Source: Sulfitobacter aestuariivivens (GTDB lineage Bacteria; Pseudomonadota; Alphaproteobacteria; Rhodobacterales; Rhodobacteraceae). Taken from it: a stretch of 64,000 nucleotides of DNA. Location: contig NZ_JACTAG010000001.1 in assembly GCF_014763045.1 (NCBI RefSeq), positions 1,612,001 to 1,676,000 on the forward strand, written 5' to 3'. The position numbers and the translations under genes were made by a program. Shown here one piece after another: positions 1-6,612 of this stretch (within the stretch, counting starts at the first letter, position 1; every line of letters begins with the position of its first letter). Under the pieces are notes generated by a model that was given only the letters and a program-made list of their open reading frames with translations, was not told where the DNA came from and did not search any database.

Positions 1-2
1 TG

Positions 3-332
3 CAGGATTTGCGCTTTCTTGCGGTCGCTGTGACCATCCAGCAGCAATCAGGTGGTAACCTTGCCGAAATCCTGGCCGGTCTGGCCAAGGTAATCCGTGC
101 CCGCTTCCGCCTCTTCCGGCGCGTCAAGGCGATCACTGCCGAAGCCAAATGGTCGGGCAAATTCCTGTCCGCCTTCCCGCTTCTGGCACTGATCGTGATC
201 AACGTAAGCGATCCGCACTACTATGACGAAGTGCGCGACCACGCACTGTTCATCCCCGCCTGCTTTACCGTGGGTATCATGCTGACGGTGAACCTCATCG
301 TGATGCGCAAACTGACAGACATCAAAGTATAA
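3..332 (+). CDS. tadB: TadB, type II secretion F-family membrane protein (3' end only)
   Basis: The gene enters from the left edge already open; codons run in frame from base 3, and the first 5' part is missing. The visible 109 residues hold the end of a T2SSF domain: a Gln/Gly-rich segment with GGNLAEIL, a basic stretch around RARFRLFRRVKAITAEAKWSG and two C-terminal membrane segments, which is how TadB/GspF-like proteins end. TadB is an inner-membrane platform protein of the Flp/Tad pilus, working with the ATPase TadA. It lies 12 bases before tadC on the same strand, which fixes the identity as tadB. The first codon here is an ordinary leucine TTG inside the gene, not a start. Confidence 0.9.
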   Translation, partial: QDLRFLAVAVTIQQQSGGNLAEILAGLAKVIRARFRLFRRVKAITAEAKWSGKFLSAFPLLALIVINVSDPHYYDEVRDHALFIPACFTVGIMLTVNLIVMRKLTDIKV

Positions 333-344
333 GGGACCAGATCG

Positions 345-1337
345 ATGCAAATTCTGACCGATCTCGACAAGATGATCAGCGACATGCTGGGACCGATGGG
401 TTTGATCATTATCGTAGGCGTGGTGGGACTGGCCCTTGTGGCCGTGACCATCGCCATGATGATGCGCCAGCCCGAAGATCCGCTGGCCAAACTCAAGCGC
501 AGCAGCACAGCTCCGACCAGCAACGCGGACATCTCCAGCAAGCTGCGTCAGGCGGACCGCAACGAACAACTAAAGAAATTCGCAAAGTTCCTTGAACCCG
601 AAGACGTCGCAGAGCTTTCTGCCAAGCAGCTGATGCTGCGCCAGGCCGGATATCAATCGCGCGACGCGGTGCGTATTTTCTACTTTGCACAGTTCGCACT
701 GGGAATTCTCGGCCTGCTCGGCGGGATCATCTACGTCAATTTCCTTGGCGGCGGTGACGGGCTCAGCACAACCAAGACAATGATGTATACCATCGGGCCC
801 GGTGGCATCGGATATTACCTGCCCAAATACTGGGTCACACGCCGGGTCGGCGAGCGCAAGCAAGAGATCGAGCGCGGCTTTCCCGACGCCCTCGATATGA
901 TGCTGGTCTGCGTTGAGGCCGGGCAGTCCCTCGATCAGTGTATCAACCGCGTCGGTCAGGAATTGCGTGCCTCCTACAAGGCGCTGGCCGATGAATTCGA
1001 CGTCGTCGCCTACGAGATGAAGGCCGGTAAGGACAAGGTCACTGTTCTCAACGATATGGGCGAACGTTGCGGGGTGCAGGATGTATCGTCCTTTGTGACC
1101 GTCCTTGTTCAATCAGCCGCCTTTGGTACCTCGATTGCGGAGGCCCTGCGCGTCTATGCCGGCGAAATGCGCGACAAACGCGTGATGCGCGCCGAAGAGG
1201 CCGCAAACAAGTTGCCAACCAAGATGACCCTTGCCACAATGATGCTGACGGTTCCGCCGCTGTTGATCATTCTGGTGGGTCCATCGGTACATGGCATCAC
1301 GCAGCTGGGACAGATGACACCGGCCGCTGGAAACTAA
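345..1337 (+). CDS. tadC: TadC, Flp/Tad pilus inner-membrane platform protein
   Basis: 330 residues, the usual TadC size. A membrane segment lies at about residues 18-40, two more in the middle (around 110-155), then the T2SSF domain with GFPDALDMMLVCVEAGQSLD and a C-terminal membrane hairpin. TadC is the second GspF-like platform protein of the Tad secretion system and is expected to form the inner-membrane base with TadB. It follows tadB by 12 bases and precedes a TPR lipoprotein by 11 bases, so all are probably one operon. The TadB-TadC identities support each other. Start ATG at 345 follows a GGGACCAG stretch, a weak ribosome site consistent with coupled translation. Confidence 0.93.
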   Translation: MQILTDLDKMISDMLGPMGLIIIVGVVGLALVAVTIAMMMRQPEDPLAKLKRSSTAPTSNADISSKLRQADRNEQLKKFAKFLEPEDVAELSAKQLMLRQAGYQSRDAVRIFYFAQFALGILGLLGGIIYVNFLGGGDGLSTTKTMMYTIGPGGIGYYLPKYWVTRRVGERKQEIERGFPDALDMMLVCVEAGQSLDQCINRVGQELRASYKALADEFDVVAYEMKAGKDKVTVLNDMGERCGVQDVSSFVTVLVQSAAFGTSIAEALRVYAGEMRDKRVMRAEEAANKLPTKMTLATMMLTVPPLLIILVGPSVHGITQLGQMTPAAGN

Positions 1338-1348
1338 GGGCAGCACAT

Positions 1349-1906
1349 ATGAAGAGCGTGCTCATCGCTCTCACCGCAACCTTCGGATTGACCGCCTGTT
1401 CAACAGGCGGTTTTTCCGCGTCTGGCGATCAGGTCTATGCCCCCGGCGTCAATCAGCGCGCTCAGGCCGAAGACGGGATCGAAGTGGGCCACCGCCTGAT
1501 GGCCGCAGGCCAATTCGAATTGGCGATCAAATCTTTCAACCGCGCCGCACTTGAGCGTGGGATTGATACTGAAATCCTGTCCGGTCTCGGCAGCGCCAAT
1601 CTTGGCCTGGGCCGCCTGAACCAGGCAGAACAGCTCTTGCGCCGCGCCGTCAAAGAGGACGAAACCCAGCCCGAGGACTGGAACAATCTGGGCGTTGTGC
1701 TGATGGAACGCGGCAAAACCGGCGAAGCGGTACAGGTATTTCGCAGGGCCTATGCGCTTGATAATGGCGAAAGTGACGCAATTCGCGACAATCTTCGCTT
1801 GGCGCTCGCAAAATCGGAAAATTCTGCTACGCTCCCCCTTGACGACAATAATTATAAGCTGGTGCGGCGCGGGGCCGGGGATTACCTCATCCGTCCGACA
1901 CTTTGA
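1349..1906 (+). CDS. tadD: TadD-like TPR lipoprotein of the Tad pilus
   Basis: 185 residues from the ATG at 1349. An open frame continues upstream inside tadC, but this start gives a clean lipoprotein signal: a hydrophobic stretch ending LTAC with the lipidated cysteine at residue 17. The rest is tetratricopeptide repeats, visible as helix pairs around HRLMAAGQFELAIKSF, LGLGRLNQAEQLLRRAV and LGVVLMERGKTGEAV. TadD is an outer-membrane-anchored periplasmic TPR protein needed for assembly of the Tad secretin. Position right after tadC fits. It could alternatively be called a generic TPR protein, but the operon context makes TadD the best name. Confidence 0.88.
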   Translation: MKSVLIALTATFGLTACSTGGFSASGDQVYAPGVNQRAQAEDGIEVGHRLMAAGQFELAIKSFNRAALERGIDTEILSGLGSANLGLGRLNQAEQLLRRAVKEDETQPEDWNNLGVVLMERGKTGEAVQVFRRAYALDNGESDAIRDNLRLALAKSENSATLPLDDNNYKLVRRGAGDYLIRPTL

Positions 1907-1936
1907 CCGAGGCAGAGCAGTAAAAGGACGCAAAAA

Positions 1937-2794
1937 ATGCGCCACCCCTACATTCTGGCCGCCTGCATTGCAGGCGTCGCAGTCGTTGCAGGCTGCGGTG
2001 AAAAGAACGCAAACGCCACTGTTGAGCGCGCCTTTGAGGACGTCAACGTCGTGGATGAAAACAATCTTTCAGACGTGATGCTGACCGTGGCAGACCCCAA
2101 CGAGGCGGTCAGCTACTTTGAGCGCGCATCGGTTTCAGATCCTGACCGGATCGACCACCAGCGCGGCCTGGCGTCATCTCTCATTCGCGCCAAGCGGATT
2201 ACCGAAGGCGTGATCGCCTGGGAAAAAGTGGTCGCCATGCCGGACGCCGCCCCTGACGACAGTGTTGAACTGGCCGATGCGCTGATCCGCTCAGGTGACT
2301 GGGCCCGGGCCGAAAAAGTGCTCGACGGTGTCTCGCCGACCCATGAAACCTTCAAGCGCTACCGTCTTGAGGCGCTTGTCGCCGACAGCAAGCAGGAATG
2401 GAAAAAAGCAGACAGCTTTTACCAGACCGCCGTTGGCCTGACCACGACACCCGGCTCGGTGATGAACAACTGGGGTTATTCCAAGCTGACCCGCGGCGAT
2501 TACAAAGAGGCCGAGCGCCTGTTTTCCGACGCGGTCCGTCACGACGACAGCCTTTTCACCGCCAAGAACAACCTCGTTCTGGCCCGTTCGGCGCAAAAAG
2601 ACTACACCCTGCCCGTCATCAACATGACCCAGCCTGAACGTGCACAGCTTTTGCACACCATGGCGCTGTCGGCGATCAAGCAGGGCGATGTCGAAACCGG
2701 CAAAGGTCTGCTGCGCGAAGCAATCGACACACATCCGCAGCATTTCGAGGCCGCGGTACGCTCATTGCGCGCGCTTGAAAATCAAAACGGCTGA
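1937..2794 (+). CDS. Second TPR lipoprotein in the tad operon
   Basis: 285 residues. The signal peptide ends VAGC with the lipobox cysteine at residue 20. Helical repeats follow: YFERASVSDPDRIDHQRGLA, LIRSGDWARAEKVL, SKLTRGDYKEAERLF and a C-terminal IKQGDVETGKGLLREAI unit. It starts 30 bases after the preceding TadD-like protein and ends 5 bases before the prepilin peptidase, so it belongs to the same operon. Two consecutive TadD-like lipoproteins occur in many alphaproteobacterial tad clusters; the pair may form a periplasmic assembly factor or secretin pilot complex (inference). No enzymatic motif is seen. Confidence 0.85.
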   Translation: MRHPYILAACIAGVAVVAGCGEKNANATVERAFEDVNVVDENNLSDVMLTVADPNEAVSYFERASVSDPDRIDHQRGLASSLIRAKRITEGVIAWEKVVAMPDAAPDDSVELADALIRSGDWARAEKVLDGVSPTHETFKRYRLEALVADSKQEWKKADSFYQTAVGLTTTPGSVMNNWGYSKLTRGDYKEAERLFSDAVRHDDSLFTAKNNLVLARSAQKDYTLPVINMTQPERAQLLHTMALSAIKQGDVETGKGLLREAIDTHPQHFEAAVRSLRALENQNG

Positions 2795-2799
2795 CGCAC

Positions 2800-3294
2800 A
2801 TGTCGATTACCGCCACATCCGCCATGTGGTTTCTGCCCTTCGTGGTGCCATTGTGCCTGTATGTCGCGTTTACCGACATGGCCCAGATGCGCATCACCAA
2901 TCAGGCCGTAGCCGCACTGGTGATGATTTTTCTGGTTATCGGCATCTTCGTTTTGCCCTTTGAAACCTATCTGTGGCGCCTTCTGGGGTTGGTGATTGTT
3001 CTGGTGGTGGGCATCGTGCTGAACGTTGCCGGTCTTTTGGGTGCAGGGGATGCGAAATTCGCAGCCGCTGCTGCGCCTTACGTTGCACTAGGCGATGTGC
3101 GCCTGATGATTGCGCTTTTCATGACCGTCCTCTTGGCGGCCGCGGCAACCCATCGCGGGGTGAAATACACCCCCCTGCGCCGCTTGGCCCCACATTGGCA
3201 AAGCTGGGACACAGGCAAGAAGTTCCCGATGGGCCTTGCCCTGGGCGCGGCGCTGGCAATCTATTTGATCTTCGGAGCAATCTACGGTGCCTAA
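2800..3294 (+). CDS. tadV: TadV/CpaA prepilin peptidase (A24 family)
   Basis: 164 residues, a short A24-type aspartic peptidase without the methylase domain, as usual for TadV/CpaA. The two catalytic aspartates are visible: D26 in FTDMAQMRI and D84 in the hallmark GAGD box (residues 81-84), followed by K86. About five membrane segments. It cleaves the leader from the Flp prepilin before pilus assembly. It begins 5 bases after the TPR lipoprotein gene, indicating translational coupling. The Flp pilin gene itself is not in the window and would lie to the left. Confidence 0.93.
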   Translation: MSITATSAMWFLPFVVPLCLYVAFTDMAQMRITNQAVAALVMIFLVIGIFVLPFETYLWRLLGLVIVLVVGIVLNVAGLLGAGDAKFAAAAAPYVALGDVRLMIALFMTVLLAAAATHRGVKYTPLRRLAPHWQSWDTGKKFPMGLALGAALAIYLIFGAIYGA

Positions 3295-3361
3295 TTCACG
3301 CCATTTTCAGCTTTTATAAGGCATCAACGAATATCCGCCCCCTCAGTGAAGGAGCACGCCC

Positions 3362-4669
3362 ATGAATATGCAATCCACATCCGTGATGGCCCCGCCGCCG
3401 CCGCGCACGCTGGAAGATATGAAATTGCCCATCGTGATGATGCGCGACATCGTGTTGAAAACCATCTTCCGCAAAAACATCGATCTGGTCAGCGAACTGG
3501 CTCAGGCGATCTGCCTGCCGATCCCGGTGACACAGGAATTGGTGGATATGGGCCGTGATCAGCGCCTGATCGAAGCGACAGGCACGCTCAACGCCAATAA
3601 TGGCAACGAAATGGGCTATCAGCTGACCGATGCGGGCAAGGCGCGTGCGCTCGACGCGTTGGCGCAGTCCGAATACTTTGGCGCCATGCCCGTCCCGCTG
3701 GACGTCTACCGCGAACAGGTCGAACGCCAGTCCATCCGCAACATTCAGGTTACGCGCGATCAATTGACCGGTGCGATGGGCCATCTGGTCCTGCCCAATG
3801 AACTGCTGGATCATCTAGGCCCGGCCGTTTCCGCCGGCAAATCGATCCTGATGTACGGCCCCCCGGGCAACGGCAAATCTTCCATCTCCAACGGCATCCG
3901 GGATTCACTGGGGGACAGGGTCTATGTCCCGCGTGCCATCGAATACGCCGGCCAGGTCATAACGGTCTATGATCCGATCGTGCATTCCAAGGCCGAAGAA
4001 GAGGTCCAGGACCCGAATTCGCTGCGCCGCGTCACCCGGTTCGACAGCCGCTATGTTTGCTGCGAACGCCCCACCGTCATCACGGGCGGTGAACTCAGCC
4101 TCGACATGCTTGATCTGGTGTACAACCCCACCGCGCGGACCTATCAGGCGCCGCTGCAGCTGAAATCAACCGGTGGCATCTTTATCGTGGACGACCTTGG
4201 CCGTCAGGCGGAACCCCCGCAGGCCCTGATCAACCGCTGGATCGTGCCACTGGAAGAGGGCAAGGATATCCTCGCGCTGCAATCGGGCGAAAAGTTCGAG
4301 GTGCCGTTCGACACGCTTGTTATCTTCTCCACCAACTTCCACCCCAACAAGATCTTTGACCAAGCGGCCCTGCGCCGGATCTTCTTCAAGATCAAGATTG
4401 ACGGCCCAAATCAGGAAAACTTCCTCAAGATTTTCGCCATGGTCGCCCGCAAGCGCGGGATGGCACTGGATGAGGCATCGCTGGTGCATCTGTTGAAGGT
4501 GAAATACCCCACGATCGACAACCAATATGCGAACTATCAGCCAATCTTCCTCATCGATCAGATGATCGCGATCTGCGACTTTGAAGGCATCCCATACAAG
4601 ATGGCACCGGACCTCATTGACCGGGCCTGGGCGAACATGTTCGTCAAGGAAGAAGAGATCATCAACTAA
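3362..4669 (+). CDS. AAA ATPase with N-terminal helical domain, tad-linked
   Basis: 435 residues. After a proline-rich start there is a helical, winged-helix-like region (about 20-110: LKTIFRKNIDLVSELAQAIC, LTDAGKARALDALAQSEY), then a AAA core with Walker A GPPGNGKS at about 166-173 and a Walker B-like IFIVDDLG at about 273-280, then sensor-like FSTNFHPN and an arginine-rich LRRIFFKIKI. The Asp-Asp in Walker B replaces the usual Asp-Glu. I recognise this as the ATPase that commonly follows the prepilin peptidase at the end of tad loci in this group, but its role is not established. It is not the pilus motor TadA, which has a different fold signature. It lies 67 bases after tadV and the last clear gene of the unit. 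Confidence 0.75.
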   Translation: MNMQSTSVMAPPPPRTLEDMKLPIVMMRDIVLKTIFRKNIDLVSELAQAICLPIPVTQELVDMGRDQRLIEATGTLNANNGNEMGYQLTDAGKARALDALAQSEYFGAMPVPLDVYREQVERQSIRNIQVTRDQLTGAMGHLVLPNELLDHLGPAVSAGKSILMYGPPGNGKSSISNGIRDSLGDRVYVPRAIEYAGQVITVYDPIVHSKAEEEVQDPNSLRRVTRFDSRYVCCERPTVITGGELSLDMLDLVYNPTARTYQAPLQLKSTGGIFIVDDLGRQAEPPQALINRWIVPLEEGKDILALQSGEKFEVPFDTLVIFSTNFHPNKIFDQAALRRIFFKIKIDGPNQENFLKIFAMVARKRGMALDEASLVHLLKVKYPTIDNQYANYQPIFLIDQMIAICDFEGIPYKMAPDLIDRAWANMFVKEEEIIN

Positions 4670-4881
4670 AGCATCATTCGGAAAACCTGATACATGTAGC
4701 ACCACCTGACGCGCCCCAACCCATGAGTTCAGGCAGCGTTAAGCGATTGAGGATTTTCGATTTTTCATCAGAGCAATGTGCTCTTGGCAAAATGCCAGAC
4801 CGCGCTTGTCCGCGGTACGCAACAGCGCCTTGCTGCAGGTCGGCTTGGAGCCCTTTGGGGACGTTAAAGTTGAGTACCCCA

Positions 4882-4950
4882 GCACGGAATCAAGGCCCGC
4901 TTGCGGGCCGCCGTGCCATCGCCTGTCCGCCCCACCGGGCAGGCGATTTG
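4882..4950 (+). repeat. Composite two-hairpin repeat, copy 1
   Basis: Starts GCACGGAATCAAGG. GCACGG (4882-4887) pairs with CCGTGC (4911-4916), enclosing a small hairpin GGCCC/GGGCC (4894-4898 with 4905-4909). A second hairpin follows: TCGCCTG/CAGGCGA (4919-4925 with 4940-4946), extended inward by a G-U and two C-G pairs. TTTGG comes next. The same layout recurs at 5166-5231 with different stem bases, so the structure rather than the sequence seems to be kept. Strand is given as the one on which the motif was read. Confidence 0.7.
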
Positions 4951-5165
4951 GTGGACCTTGGTACTTCATAAAATGGTCACACCAAGGTCGATGGATAAAG
5001 TGCCGGACAACTGCGGTTGGATCGCCTCCCCGCGGACAGGCGACGGCACGGCTTCGCACCAATGTCTGCTGCGTCCGCATAGCGCAGAATTAGCCACGAT
5101 CAGCAGCGTTAAGGATGAAAGTAGACCACCGTATCGCGGCAGAGAGCCCTTGATTTGATCCCCCC

Positions 5166-5231
5166 GCACGGAATCAAGGGCTTCAGCCCGCCGTGCAGCG
5201 CCAGACCTTCCACCGGTCTGGCGCTTTGGCC
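5166..5231 (+). repeat. Composite two-hairpin repeat, copy 2
   Basis: Starts GCACGGAATCAAGGG. The outer stem GCACGG/CCGTGC (5166-5171 with 5191-5196) is identical to copy 1. The enclosed hairpin is GGGC-TTCA-GCCC (5178-5189) instead of GGCCC/GGGCC. The second hairpin is a perfect 10-bp stem GCGCCAGACC/GGTCTGGCGC (5198-5207 with 5215-5224) with loop TTCCACC, then TTTGGCC. Stem sequences differ from copy 1 but pairing is intact. Confidence 0.7.
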
Positions 5232-5479
5232 AATTCAAGCGCAACGCAGATGAGTTAGAGCGTGCTTGGCCACCATTAAGGGGCAGTCGGCAATGGCAGG
5301 ATGCGCCAGCCCAAGGTCCGTCACTGCACGGCTATTAGAGGGCACAGCTTCAACGGCAGAAACGTCCGCATCAGCGCTACAAGCAAACACCAGCCGACCC
5401 CATCACATCTGCGCGCAGGGTCTTTCAATCCCAGCAGTACGGCTTACATCCTTGGGCACCCGCCGAAAGGAGATCTGCC

Positions 5480-5941
5480 ATGCTGACCCGTCGCACCCTG
5501 ATCGCCACCACCTCTGCCAGCCTTCTGACCCTGCCCGCCCGCGCGGCTGGTCTGGCCCCCACGCCGACGATGCGCGGCGGAGCCAATAACTACCGCCCTG
5601 GCGCGCCCATCGTGGACCGTATTGGCGGCGGTGGCTTTCTGATGACGGGCACCGTGCGTCGTGCAGGCGACGGCGTGCCCTTGGAAAACATCCGCATCCA
5701 GATCTGGGCCCATACCACCGAAGGCCACGAACGCGACCAGCGCAGCCATGGGGCCACCCTGACCCGCGCGGACGGGACGTTTCAGATGGACATGCCGCAG
5801 ATTGTCCCGGCTTTCGGTCAGGCGCACTGTCATCTGGCCCATGATGACGACGGCCCGTTCCAGACCGTCTTTCTGCGCCCCGTCATGTCCCGTTCATCCG
5901 ACACCACGCTTCATGCCGATTTCGTGCTGCAACCTGTCTGA
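5480..5941 (+). CDS. Secreted intradiol-dioxygenase-fold protein
   Basis: 153 residues. The N-terminus MLTRRTLIATTSASLL with cleavage likely after ARA looks like a short export signal with a twin arginine, possibly Tat. The body matches the beta-sandwich of intradiol ring-cleavage dioxygenases: ENIRIQIWAH, then LTRADGTFQMDMP, then an HxH pair in QAHCHLAHDD where the family keeps two iron-binding histidines. Candidate tyrosine ligands are less clear: NNYRPG upstream is possible, and the usual second tyrosine before the HxH is not obvious. It may therefore bind metal without being a catechol-type dioxygenase. Ribosome site AAAGGAGAT precedes the ATG. It sits 15 bases before a haem-b-type membrane protein, and the two probably function together. 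Confidence 0.7.
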   Translation: MLTRRTLIATTSASLLTLPARAAGLAPTPTMRGGANNYRPGAPIVDRIGGGGFLMTGTVRRAGDGVPLENIRIQIWAHTTEGHERDQRSHGATLTRADGTFQMDMPQIVPAFGQAHCHLAHDDDGPFQTVFLRPVMSRSSDTTLHADFVLQPV

Positions 5942-5956
5942 TCACACTTTGCTCCG

Positions 5957-6526
5957 GTGATCCGCACGATACTCATTTGGGGGGCCCTGGTGCTGGCCTG
6001 CGCCCTTCCCATCGTGCTCGCCGCGCAAAGCCCGCTGCTGGCATGGCGGCAACCCATCTACATCGCCGCCGGATTTGCGGGGATCATCGCTATGGCCCTC
6101 TTGCTGGCACAGCCCCTGCTGGCCGCAGGGCACTTGCCCGGCCTCTATCCCCGCACCGCCCGCCGCATACACGCCTTGGTCGGCCTGACGCTGCTGCTAC
6201 TGATCGCGGCGCATGTCGGCGGGCTTTGGATCACCAGCCCGCCCGATGTCGTCGATGCGCTGCTATTCCGCTCTCCCACGCCTTTCTCGATTTGGGGTGT
6301 GATCGCGATGTGGGCTGTCATGGTCACTGCCCTGTTGGCCCGGTTTCACCGCCGCGTGCCCCATTGGCCCATTGCCCACCGTGGTCTCGCCCTGATCATC
6401 GTTGCGGGCAGCATTTCACACGCCCTCCTGATCGAAGGCACGATGGAACCAATTTCCAAATTCGCGCTGTGCGCCCTCGCAGGCCTTGCCACGCTGAATG
6501 CCGTCCTGAACCGGCCGGGTCGGTAA
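5957..6526 (+). CDS. Ferric-reductase-like transmembrane protein (putative b-type cytochrome)
   Basis: 189 residues with about six membrane segments, starting at GTG 5957. Two histidine pairs each spaced 14 residues are visible: H72/H86 (RRIHALVG...AAHVGG) and H141/H155 (AHRGLALI...ISHALL). This is the spacing expected for two stacked haem b groups in ferric reductase-like/MsrQ-type domains. No FAD or NAD(P) domain is attached, so it would pass electrons to or from a separate partner. The secreted dioxygenase-fold protein just upstream is the obvious candidate (inference). It ends 86 bases before the helicase gene. Confidence 0.7.
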   Translation: MIRTILIWGALVLACALPIVLAAQSPLLAWRQPIYIAAGFAGIIAMALLLAQPLLAAGHLPGLYPRTARRIHALVGLTLLLLIAAHVGGLWITSPPDVVDALLFRSPTPFSIWGVIAMWAVMVTALLARFHRRVPHWPIAHRGLALIIVAGSISHALLIEGTMEPISKFALCALAGLATLNAVLNRPGR

Positions 6527-6612
6527 AAATACCGACGTAATACCGACGTTGCACCGACGTCATACCGAAAGCATCTGTTTCCCCTTTGCCCCCGGCACTC
6601 TATCTATCAGAC

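Larger units (their letters stand above)
4670..5479. other. 810-base gene-free stretch rich in hairpins
   Basis: No convincing coding frame on either strand. Frames that stay open have Cys/Arg/His-rich translations and no ribosome sites. The stretch contains several inverted repeats: AGAGCA/TGCTCT (4770-4784), the composite repeat at 4882-4950, a 9-bp perfect stem GACCTTGGT/ACCAAGGTC (4954-4962 with 4981-4989), and the second composite repeat at 5166-5231. It separates the end of the tad operon from an unrelated gene pair. A structured small RNA, or a graveyard of palindromic repeats, are the two readings I consider likely. Confidence 0.7.

Noticed and set aside
4739..5080. Possible minus-strand gene in the hairpin-rich gap
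   Set aside because: The translation is interrupted in logic by the palindromic repeats, rich in Arg/Cys/Pro, and lacks a ribosome site; structure explains the sequence better.
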